Source: Peptostreptococcaceae bacterium
GTDB taxonomy: Bacteria > Bacillota_A > Clostridia > Peptostreptococcales > Acidaminobacteraceae
NCBI GenBank assembly: GCA_013619035.1
Contig: JABXKX010000534.1
Coordinates: 1 to 7,699, forward strand
Reading direction: 5' to 3'
DNA: 7,699 bases
Shown here piece after piece: positions 1 to 5,389 of the stretch. Numbering within the stretch: the stretch's first letter is position 1; each line of letters starts with the position of its first letter. Below the pieces are notes generated by a model, which saw nothing but the letters and a program-made list of their open reading frames with translations, was not told where the DNA came from and made no database searches. Both the position numbers and the translations under genes were made by a program.

Positions 1-919
1 CATCTATTGTATGTGTTTTCTCAAAACCATTCTCTATACGCTTATTTTTTGTTAAATATCCATATGTGTTTTGAACTTCTACATCTAACATTCTATATTT
101 TTCTTTCAGTCTATTATAGAATGTCCAACGCATTATTCCCATAAAAGCTGAATCGCTAAAACTTAAATTTGTTTTATTCGAAACTTTTAAAACAATCAAT
201 CCATTGTGTAGTTTTTTATGACAGGTTTCACACAATGTCAATAAGTTATTTGGAGCATCACCACCTGTCTTCCTACTTTTAATATGATGAACATTTAAAA
301 TTTTGTCTTTTGACTTGCCTTTACAGTATTGACAAACATGCATGTCACGAAATAATACATATTCTCTGACATTCCAAAACCCCAGTTGCACGCCGCTCTG
401 GTAGTCATAACCACTTATTGAATCGTCTTTCATTTTTTGAATGTCAAATGAAGCTGTCTCAACTATTATTTTCCCAATAGGTAATATTGAAAAAATATCA
501 TCTACAAGTTTTAGATGACTATTAATTTTTTGTTCAATACTTGGCGCTAACCAACCTTTGTTTTTGCTTTTGACTCTATTTAAAAACCGTGGTTGTCTAT
601 AGCGTAATCTATTTCTTCTAGTCCGCCTGTTATTCCGTTTTGTTGAAATTAAATTAACTATGTCATTTCTTAAAACCGTTTCTGAAGAATAATGTTCTTT
701 TGTTTTTGAACTTACAGAACTACCTATTACTTTACTACCTGTATCTAAACCTAATGTAAGTTCATCTACATATTCAGTTGTTTCAAACAACAACTGAATA
801 GTAAAAGGCGTTCTCTTTACTACTTTTGCTTTGCCTTCCTTTAAAAGCCTTCTTACTTTACCACATCTAGTAGTCGGCATTAAAGGTTTATTGTTTTTAT
901 TCAATACATAAATATTAAT
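1..919 (-). CDS. iscB: RNA-guided endonuclease IscB, C-terminus cut by window edge
   Basis: This is an IscB-family nuclease, a relative of the Cas9 ancestor that uses an omega RNA to cut DNA. The frame is open for 306 codons to the left edge with no stop or frameshift. Numbered from the AUU at 919: a short N-terminal segment (VLNKNNKPLMPTTRCGKVR, 5-23); RuvC-I in LGLDTGSKVIG with D59; an arginine-rich bridge helix near 94-115 (RRTRRNRLRYR); RuvC-II in IIVETASFD with E154; an HNH domain near 184-240 with zinc pairs CQYC (196-199) and CETC (230-233) and the VHHI catalytic motif (210-213); and the RuvC-III signature KTHTID, whose H303 and D306 are the last residues visible. The C-terminal RNA/target-contact region, probably around 100 residues, is missing. 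It lies directly downstream of the structured RNA region. No ATG fits the start; the first in-frame ATG (880) would remove the conserved N-terminal residues. Confidence 0.93.
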   Translation of the reverse strand, partial: MNIYVLNKNNKPLMPTTRCGKVRRLLKEGKAKVVKRTPFTIQLLFETTEYVDELTLGLDTGSKVIGSSVSSKTKEHYSSETVLRNDIVNLISTKRNNRRTRRNRLRYRQPRFLNRVKSKNKGWLAPSIEQKINSHLKLVDDIFSILPIGKIIVETASFDIQKMKDDSISGYDYQSGVQLGFWNVREYVLFRDMHVCQYCKGKSKDKILNVHHIKSRKTGGDAPNNLLTLCETCHKKLHNGLIVLKVSNKTNLSFSDSAFMGIMRWTFYNRLKEKYRMLDVEVQNTYGYLTKNKRIENGFEKTHTID

Positions 920-927
920 ACTAGACG

Positions 928-936
928 CTCCTCTCT
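928..936 (-). promoter_or_regulatory. iscB ribosome binding site, decides AUU start
   Basis: The minus strand reads AGAGAGGAG here, a strong Shine-Dalgarno. GGAG (931-928) is 8 bases from an in-frame ATT at 919-917, which gives I/M-N-I-Y-V-L-N-K, the expected IscB N-terminus. An in-frame TAG at 937-935 rules out an earlier start. The other in-frame options are a second ATT at 913, a TTG at 904 (23 bases from GGAG) and the ATG at 880, all poorly spaced. AUU is a known but rare start codon, so either it is used here or an ATG has mutated. Confidence 0.6.
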
Positions 937-937
937 A

Positions 938-1212
938 CATGCTTTTTATACTTTGTATAGTATAAGTCTGAAATCGAATAAAATTCAACCAGTTAGTAGC
1001 CATCGACAATGTTATTTAAGCTTTTTAAGTGTAGCACACTGTTCCTACCTCACAGAACTGTTTAATACTACACGATAGAGCAGAGGACTTGGCTAAAAAT
1101 CCAAAGGTATCATAACTTAATAACGTAGTGCTCTAAGCACCTAGTCTTATCAATATAGACCTTTTTCAGCAAGGGAAAGCCCTTGCTTCAAGCCTTCGGT
1201 TTTAACCGAGGG
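938..1212 (-). ncRNA. Omega RNA (HEARO-type) scaffold upstream of iscB
   Basis: This is the non-coding stretch between the kinase stop codon and iscB, where IscB loci encode the guide-bearing omega RNA. In transcript order I see several stems. The first, at 1212-1193, is CCCTCGGTT against AACCGAAGG with one C-A mismatch. The second, at 1186-1169, is GCAAGGG against CCCTTGC, 7 perfect pairs with loop CTTT. The third, at 1140-1128, is GTGCT against AGCAC with a 3-base loop. A longer closing stem, GTGTAG against CTACAC, pairs 1073-1068 with 1034-1029 around a 33-base interior. The last hairpin, at 965-946, is TTATACT against AGTATAA. None is followed by a T-run, so they are not terminators. There is no long reading frame. 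The 5' end at 1212 is the likely scaffold start, with the guide upstream of it. The 3' end near the iscB ribosome site is a guess. Confidence 0.72.
959..988 (-). promoter_or_regulatory. Possible iscB promoter
   Basis: TTGAAT (988-983) and TATACT (964-959) are separated by 18 bases and match the sigma-A consensus at 4 of 6 and 5 of 6 positions. A transcript would start near 952, about 33 bases before the AUU codon. The -10 box overlaps the last RNA hairpin (965-946), so this may be only RNA structure. In AT-rich DNA such matches occur by chance. Confidence 0.3.
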
Positions 1213-1232
1213 TTATTGACCTTCAGATCCTT
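1213..1232 (-). other. Putative omega RNA guide position inside kinase 3' end
   Basis: In characterised IscB systems the guide, about 16 bases or slightly more, sits at the 5' end of the omega RNA, directly before the scaffold. Here that position is occupied by the last codons of the kinase gene, ending with its TAA stop at 1215-1213. The exact boundary between guide and scaffold is not known for this family member. If the scaffold includes a few bases before 1212, the guide shifts into the coding region by the same amount. Confidence 0.4.
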
Positions 1233-2481
1233 CCTGTAAAACTTGTGGACTCAAATTCAGAATAAAAGTTGTCCCTTTATTGGGTTCAGATTCATAGGTG
1301 ATGTTGCCTTCAAATATATTTTCAACCATTTCTTTAACAAGAGTAAGTCCTAGTCCTCGATATATATCACCTGTAGATTCATTAAATTTAGTAGAATATC
1401 CTGTATTAAAAATAAATGCTCTGTCATCTTCACAAATACCCCTACCATTATCTCTTACATAAATTGATATCATATCCTCTACTTCATGGGCATAGACATC
1501 AATAACTCCTTGATTACCACAAGCATCTATACTGTTGTTGACTAGATTTCTTAGAATAGACATCATATAAAAATGATCTTTTATCATGATAGTCACTTTA
1601 CATTTAAAGCGACAAATCACATTAAGTTGTTTGCTCCTAATATAGTCTTCTGTACTGACTTCGATTAATTTAAATAGGTCTTTCATGGAAATCTCATCTA
1701 AATTCATGCCACCATCATAGATTTCTTCTAAACCTCTAACCACTCGTATATAGTCTTTTTTAATTTCATGAATGCCTTTAGATAAGTCCAGTGTTAATTC
1801 TTTTAGTTCTAAATCATCCGATACTTTTCTTTTAATTCGATGAGATAAACTCATCAAACTTTCAAGTTGATTCATATTTTTATACAGAAAATAAATTTCG
1901 CTTTTGAATCTAGAAGACTGCATCATCAAATACTGATACCTTTTTTCATGTTCTTGTCTCATTAAAAGCGTGGAGTATCTAACAATAAGATAAATAGACA
2001 ACAAAGTAATTAACGTTCGCCCTACAGCAACCAATAAAATACCTTCTATCATAAACCATTTAATCTCAAATACTCTTGTACGCACCAACATCTCAGCTAA
2101 ATTGGATAAGAAATCCGTTGCAAAAGCGACAAGATAAAATTTTGATTTAAAGTTCTGTGCCAGATGTTTTCTAAACAAATAAAAAACAACACCATAAGTT
2201 AGGTAAAAAAAGACATCGGGATAAATCTGATTGATTGACATCAGAACATCCGGCGATGTAAATGACTCAATCATAAATCTCATACCAGGGGATACAATTG
2301 CCACCGTAATACCAAGTGCTAAAGGATGTACATCGTCATTAAAGTACAATGATATGGCGAGTATAATCGCAGTAAAGGTAATAATAAAACCATCTACAAA
2401 AAAACTAACATACAATCTTGCACCAATTGCTGCTAAAAAAGCTATTAGTATTAATTTTTTTAACTTAGCACATTTACTCAT
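1213..2481 (-). CDS. Membrane sensor histidine kinase, orphan
   Basis: This 422-residue protein has an N-terminal half with about six hydrophobic segments (near 10-29, 31-47, 53-71, 89-103, 114-133 and 143-168), a linker helix region (about 174-256) and a C-terminal GHKL ATPase domain. The ATPase motifs are the N box NLVNNSIDA (312-320), the G1 box DNGRGI (344-349) and the G2 box GLGL (376-379). The phosphorylated histidine is uncertain: H238 in HEIKKD looks most like an H box, and H214 in SHRIKR is the alternative. The membrane part has no sensor domain that I recognise, so the signal is unknown. No response regulator is present in the window. The start is ATG 2481, with GGAG 6 bases upstream; the in-frame TTG at 2493 is part of that ribosome-site region. 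The gene has its own promoter, and its stop codon abuts the IscB RNA locus with no terminator between them. Confidence 0.85.
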   Translation of the reverse strand: MSKCAKLKKLILIAFLAAIGARLYVSFFVDGFIITFTAIILAISLYFNDDVHPLALGITVAIVSPGMRFMIESFTSPDVLMSINQIYPDVFFYLTYGVVFYLFRKHLAQNFKSKFYLVAFATDFLSNLAEMLVRTRVFEIKWFMIEGILLVAVGRTLITLLSIYLIVRYSTLLMRQEHEKRYQYLMMQSSRFKSEIYFLYKNMNQLESLMSLSHRIKRKVSDDLELKELTLDLSKGIHEIKKDYIRVVRGLEEIYDGGMNLDEISMKDLFKLIEVSTEDYIRSKQLNVICRFKCKVTIMIKDHFYMMSILRNLVNNSIDACGNQGVIDVYAHEVEDMISIYVRDNGRGICEDDRAFIFNTGYSTKFNESTGDIYRGLGLTLVKEMVENIFEGNITYESEPNKGTTFILNLSPQVLQEGSEGQ

Positions 2482-2510
2482 TTTAGTCTCCAATAATTGT
2501 CATCTTATTA

Positions 2511-2519
2511 ATTATAGCA
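2511..2519 (-). promoter_or_regulatory. Extended -10 promoter of the kinase gene
   Basis: The minus strand reads TGCTATAAT, a perfect TATAAT with the TG extension, about 30 bases before the ATG at 2481. The -35 region falls in the T-tract of the preceding terminator and has no good match, which is typical for extended -10 promoters. It implies that the kinase, and probably the RNA locus after it, is transcribed separately from the oxidoreductase operon. Confidence 0.65.
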
Positions 2520-2527
2520 TTTAAAAG

Positions 2528-2553
2528 AAAAAAAAAGCCACTCCAAGAGTGAC
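2528..2553 (-). terminator. Terminator of the oxidoreductase operon
   Basis: The hairpin GTCACTC/GAGTGGC (2553-2537, one G-U pair, loop TTG) is followed by nine T residues (2536-2528). It overlaps the first base of the adenylyltransferase stop codon pairing region (stop TAG at 2555-2553). The form is classic factor-independent. Confidence 0.85.
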
Positions 2554-3224
2554 TAAAATTCTAAAACTTCATAATCGTGGTTCAATAGATCTATAAATAG
2601 TAATTTTTTTGTCAGTATCTCCCCTTTGTTTAAAAGGACTTTTAATACTTCTGCAATTTGTATAGAAGCTATGGTTCCCGGTGTAAAAGATGGATTACCC
2701 AACTCTTTTTCTATACTCTTTTTATTCTTATAAATCATATCCAGAGTTTTATCACCTGGTAGGATTGTGGACACTTGACCATACCAGCCACCAATAGCGC
2801 CATGAATCAGTGGTAGATTCAGTTTTTCACAAATATTCTGCAAAAATAACTTTGTCTCAATAGAATCCACTGCATCGACAACCACATCACATTTCGTAAT
2901 ATTTTCTTGATAATTCGTTTCTGTTAACATCTCATCAAAAGCCTTCACTTGAACGTTTGAATTTATTTTACAGATATGGTTTTTAGCTGTTCTTGCTTTA
3001 GGATGACCAATCAAAGCTTCTTCAGATAAAAGTTGTCTATTCAAATTACTTTCATCGAAGACATCTCCATCAACACAAACAATACTGCCGATACCAAGTC
3101 TTGCCAACATCTCAATACAATACCCACCAAGACCACCACAACCAATAACTGCAACTCTAAAATTCTTTAGAGACTTGTTTTCTTCCGGTGTTAACATCTT
3201 TTCATTTTTAGAATATCTCATCAT
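2553..3224 (-). CDS. ThiF/MoeB/HesA-family sulfur-carrier adenylyltransferase
   Basis: This 223-residue E1-like enzyme is expected to activate the C-terminal glycine of the neighbouring MoaD/ThiS-like carrier with ATP, so that sulfur can be loaded for pyranopterin synthesis. Visible motifs are the nucleotide loop VIGCGGLGG (26-34), acidic D52 and D54, NLNRQ (60-64) with the family arginine, GHPKA (73-77), VVDAVDS (115-121) with the metal-site aspartates, and the C-terminal helix signature TPGTIASIQIAEVLK (181-195). It is shorter than MoeB (about 250), and it lacks the two CxxC pairs that bind zinc in MoeB and ThiF, so it is a zinc-free short form. Its ATG overlaps the carrier stop by 4 bases (ATGA), which indicates translational coupling; the second ATG at 3221 is an equal alternative. 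The exact partner pathway (molybdopterin versus thiamine) is inferred from the operon. Confidence 0.85.
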   Translation of the reverse strand: MMRYSKNEKMLTPEENKSLKNFRVAVIGCGGLGGYCIEMLARLGIGSIVCVDGDVFDESNLNRQLLSEEALIGHPKARTAKNHICKINSNVQVKAFDEMLTETNYQENITKCDVVVDAVDSIETKLFLQNICEKLNLPLIHGAIGGWYGQVSTILPGDKTLDMIYKNKKSIEKELGNPSFTPGTIASIQIAEVLKVLLNKGEILTKKLLFIDLLNHDYEVLEF

Positions 3225-3445
3225 CCACCACCGACTGGAGGAAATACTGAAATAACATCTCCATCTAAGAGTTCAGTATCAAATTGTCCATCATGACCAT
3301 TGATTAGTAAAATAGCCACTTCTTCAATGGGAATATCCAATTGGCTTAAGATGTCCTTTGGGGTCACTGTGAGTTCAAATGTTTGAACTTCTTTTTTGAA
3401 GCGACCCGTTCTCAGGGTCGCAAATAATCTAACTTCTATGTTCAT
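3221..3445 (-). CDS. MoaD/ThiS-family sulfur carrier protein
   Basis: This 74-residue ubiquitin-fold carrier has the N-terminal strand pattern IEVRLFATLR and the family ending FPPVGGG, where the terminal Gly-Gly is adenylated and then converted to thiocarboxylate. MoaD proteins are normally around 80 residues, so it is complete. The start ATG lies one base after the oxidoreductase stop codon, with AGGA about 9 bases upstream inside the end of that gene. The 3' end overlaps the adenylyltransferase start by 4 bases. Its place between the tungsten-type oxidoreductase and an E1-like enzyme suggests a dedicated sulfur donor for the pyranopterin dithiolene. A thiamine role (ThiS) cannot be excluded from sequence alone, but no thiamine gene is present. 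Confidence 0.88.
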   Translation of the reverse strand: MNIEVRLFATLRTGRFKKEVQTFELTVTPKDILSQLDIPIEEVAILLINGHDGQFDTELLDGDVISVFPPVGGG

Positions 3446-3446
3446 T

Positions 3447-5237
3447 TTATAATCCTAATTTTTTAAGTCTTTCTTCTGTTGGATAACCGTCTTTACTCCA
3501 GCCTCTTAACTCATAATACTCTGGTAATAACTCAGATAATTTATGAACCCAACCTTTAGAAGGACCATCTGTAATTGGCTCTTCCAATAGACGTTTTGGT
3601 AATTTATCTTCAGAAGGAGATATACCTGCTTCTAAGTTAAACTGTCTTTCAATATTCCAAATACGCTCACCCGCTTCTAATATCGTATCCGCTGTATGGT
3701 TTGTACCACATACTGCATTAACTAAATCAGCGTACTCTGGAGCACCAATTGCAAATGATGTAAATAAACATAAACCCAATGAATCAATTGAAGCTGTTAA
3801 GTCTTGGAATATTTTCGCCCAACTCGGTTTATCTTTTAATGACAAACGATCTAACTTTTCTGGCAGTGCTAAAATCTCAGGAGAAATCAAATAACCTCTT
3901 ACATGACAACCACCACGGTTAGAGGTCGCATATTGTAAGCCTTGTCCTTGGATAGCTCTAGGGTCATAAGCTGGGATTTCTAACTTCTTAACCGACATTG
4001 ATAAATCAGCAACACCATAACTATCTGCTAATCTATAAGAGCCCATTGCTAGTTTTTTACCAAAACCTTCTGCTCTACCTGTTTTTCTCATCCACTCAAC
4101 TATAGAGTCTGCATCACCCCATTTAAGCGTAAGACCTTCTAATTCTTCTTCTTTAACAAGACCTCTTTGATACAATTCCATCGCAGCTGCTAAAGTTGCA
4201 CCAGCAGAGATTGTATCAATACCCACTTCGTTACACATATGATTGGCTTTAATAATCTGATCCATATCACTGATACCACAGTCTGCACCAAATGCCCAAA
4301 TTGTTTCATACTCAGGTCCACCACCTTCGCCATCACCAATTCTTACGTGACGACCACAAGCGATAGGACATCTATAACATGCTGTCTTTTTGATCAAATG
4401 TTTCTCAGATAATGTTTCACCACTAATTTGTTCTGCTTTATCAAAATACGATCCTTGGAAGTTGTTTACTGGGAAGGCACCGTTTTCGTTAATGATATTA
4501 ACGAGTACTGCCGTACCATAAGTTGGTAAACCCGATCCAGTAACACCGTTTTCTTTAATTTTACCTAAACACTCTTTAAAGATCGTTTGAAGAGCAGCTT
4601 CATCATAAATTTCTGGTTTCGAAGAACCTTTTACTGTGATTGCTTTTAAGTTCTTAGAACCCATAACAGCACCAACACCCGAACGACCTGCCGCTCTATC
4701 TTTTTCATTCATAATCGCTGCAATCATTGATAAGTTTTCACCAGCTGGTCCGATAGTCATAACTCTTGCTTTTTTTGGAATTTCTTTCATTAAGATATCT
4801 GAAGTTTCTGAAACCACTTTGCCCCATATATGAGCAGCATCTCTGAATTCTACTTTATCATCTTCTATGTTTATGTAAGTCGGTTTTGCTGCTTTACCCT
4901 CTAGAATAATCACATCATAACCAGCAAATTTAAGTTCAGCACCCCAATATCCACCTGAGTTAGAACTTGCAATTGTACCTGACAATGGTGATTTAGTGAC
5001 AACCATATAACGTCCACCAGTTGGTGTAGGTGTACCTGTAAGCGGTCCTGTCACCACCAATAATTTATTCTCTGGACTTAATGCATCTACATTTGCATCC
5101 ACTTCATCTTTAAATATTTTAGTTCCTAATCCACGTCCACCAATAAACTTTTGAGCCATTTCTAAATCCAAGGCCTCAACCTTGTACGAAAGCTCTGTTA
5201 AATTGACTCTTAAAATTTTCCCGTTATAACCTTTCAT
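3447..5237 (-). CDS. aor: Aldehyde:ferredoxin oxidoreductase, tungsten-pterin type
   Basis: This 596-residue cytoplasmic enzyme of the AOR family oxidises aldehydes to carboxylic acids with ferredoxin as acceptor, or the reverse, using a tungsten (or molybdenum) bis-pyranopterin and a [4Fe-4S] cluster. The length fits the family (about 600). The N-terminal pterin domain starts MKGYNGKILRVNL and contains GGRGLGTK (33-40). The cluster ligands are C287, C290 and C294 in ACYRCPIAC, plus C490 in DSLGLC. Other family blocks are GPEYET (307-312), DPRAIQGQG (425-433), and NRGGCH (440-445). All four cysteines are present, so it should be active. The ribosome site AAGGAGG is 5 bases before the ATG. It heads an operon with the sulfur carrier and adenylyltransferase, behind a sigma-54 promoter. 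The substrate aldehyde cannot be read from sequence; other AOR-family subtypes (FOR, WOR) are less likely but possible. Confidence 0.95.
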   Translation of the reverse strand: MKGYNGKILRVNLTELSYKVEALDLEMAQKFIGGRGLGTKIFKDEVDANVDALSPENKLLVVTGPLTGTPTPTGGRYMVVTKSPLSGTIASSNSGGYWGAELKFAGYDVIILEGKAAKPTYINIEDDKVEFRDAAHIWGKVVSETSDILMKEIPKKARVMTIGPAGENLSMIAAIMNEKDRAAGRSGVGAVMGSKNLKAITVKGSSKPEIYDEAALQTIFKECLGKIKENGVTGSGLPTYGTAVLVNIINENGAFPVNNFQGSYFDKAEQISGETLSEKHLIKKTACYRCPIACGRHVRIGDGEGGGPEYETIWAFGADCGISDMDQIIKANHMCNEVGIDTISAGATLAAAMELYQRGLVKEEELEGLTLKWGDADSIVEWMRKTGRAEGFGKKLAMGSYRLADSYGVADLSMSVKKLEIPAYDPRAIQGQGLQYATSNRGGCHVRGYLISPEILALPEKLDRLSLKDKPSWAKIFQDLTASIDSLGLCLFTSFAIGAPEYADLVNAVCGTNHTADTILEAGERIWNIERQFNLEAGISPSEDKLPKRLLEEPITDGPSKGWVHKLSELLPEYYELRGWSKDGYPTEERLKKLGL

Positions 5238-5274
5238 TATTTCCTCCTTATATATTGTACTAAGGTTCTATAAC

Positions 5275-5290
5275 GCATAAATGATGCCAA
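5275..5290 (-). promoter_or_regulatory. Sigma-54 (-24/-12) promoter of the oxidoreductase operon
   Basis: The minus strand reads TTGGCATCATTTATGC. It has GG and GC with exactly 10 bases between them, as in the consensus TGGCAC-N5-TTGC, and matches at TGGCA and TGC. Transcription would start near 5263, about 26 bases before the ATG. The adjacent upstream gene encodes a sigma-54 activator, which makes the match much more credible. Confidence 0.75.
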
Positions 5291-5322
5291 AAAAAAGAAA
5301 CGTTACCCATAGACAACGTTCC
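5289..5322 (-). terminator. Terminator of the sigma-54 activator gene
   Basis: The hairpin GGAACGTT/AACGTTTC (5322-5315 with 5304-5297, one G-U pair, 10-base loop) is followed by eight T residues (5296-5289). The last two T residues are also the first bases of the -24 box of the next promoter. Confidence 0.8.
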
Positions 5323-5389
5323 ATTTCGATACACTATTCTTTTTAAATATGTTCCATATTTGAACACTGTTCTATATCGATACAGTGTT
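5317..5389 (-). promoter_or_regulatory. Candidate activator binding sites (three 17-bp repeats)
   Basis: On the plus strand the pattern (T/C)GTTC-N7-(G/A)(A/T)ACA occurs three times. At 5350-5366 TGTTCCATATTTGAACA has perfect TGTTC/GAACA arms. At 5317-5333 the copy is CGTTCCATTTCGATACA, and at 5368-5384 it is TGTTCTATATCGATACA; these two copies agree at 14 of 17 bases. A longer dyad, AACACTGT-N11-ACAGTGTT (5363-5389), contains the third site. The sites lie about 29-96 bases upstream of the -24 element, the usual place for enhancer sites of Fis-type HTH activators. Two are inside the 3' end of the activator gene and one overlaps its terminator hairpin. Confidence 0.6.

Larger units (their letters stand above)
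1..1216 (-). mobile_element. IscB/HEARO-type element (partial, cut by left edge)
   Basis: A structured non-coding stretch is followed directly by an iscB-like nuclease gene in the same direction. This is the arrangement of IscB loci, whose RNA was first described as HEARO (HNH endonuclease-associated RNA and ORF). The right boundary is placed at the stop codon of the upstream kinase gene, where a hairpin begins immediately and the pentamer ATAAC (1216 to 1212 on the minus strand) spans the junction. No transposase gene (tnpA, IS200/IS605 type) is visible. The far end of the element lies outside the window, so neither mobility nor flanking repeats can be tested here. The locus type is well supported by the protein; the exact end is inferred. 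Confidence 0.65.

Noticed and set aside
1169..1186. Perfect hairpin GCAAGGG/CCCTTGC as a terminator of the kinase gene
   Set aside because: No T-run follows on either strand; it fits better as a stem of the omega RNA scaffold.
938..1212. Riboswitch, CRISPR array or group II intron as the identity of the structured region
   Set aside because: No repeated spacer units, no intron domain V-like ending or reverse transcriptase, and the gene downstream is an IscB nuclease, for which an upstream omega RNA is expected.
2482..2493. TTG start at 2493 for the kinase gene
   Set aside because: The TTG is adjacent to GGAG, which serves as ribosome site for the ATG at 2481; a start inside its own ribosome site is implausible.
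2231..2524. Plus-strand open frame of 97 codons opposite the kinase N-terminus, and similar plus-strand frames at 4636-4833, 5824-6030 and 6819-7019
   Set aside because: Each lies antisense to a well-supported gene, has no convincing ribosome site and no family signature; they are shadow frames.
3447..5237. Loss of a cluster cysteine in the oxidoreductase
   Set aside because: C287, C290, C294 and C490 are all present with the family spacing, so there is no sign of inactivation.
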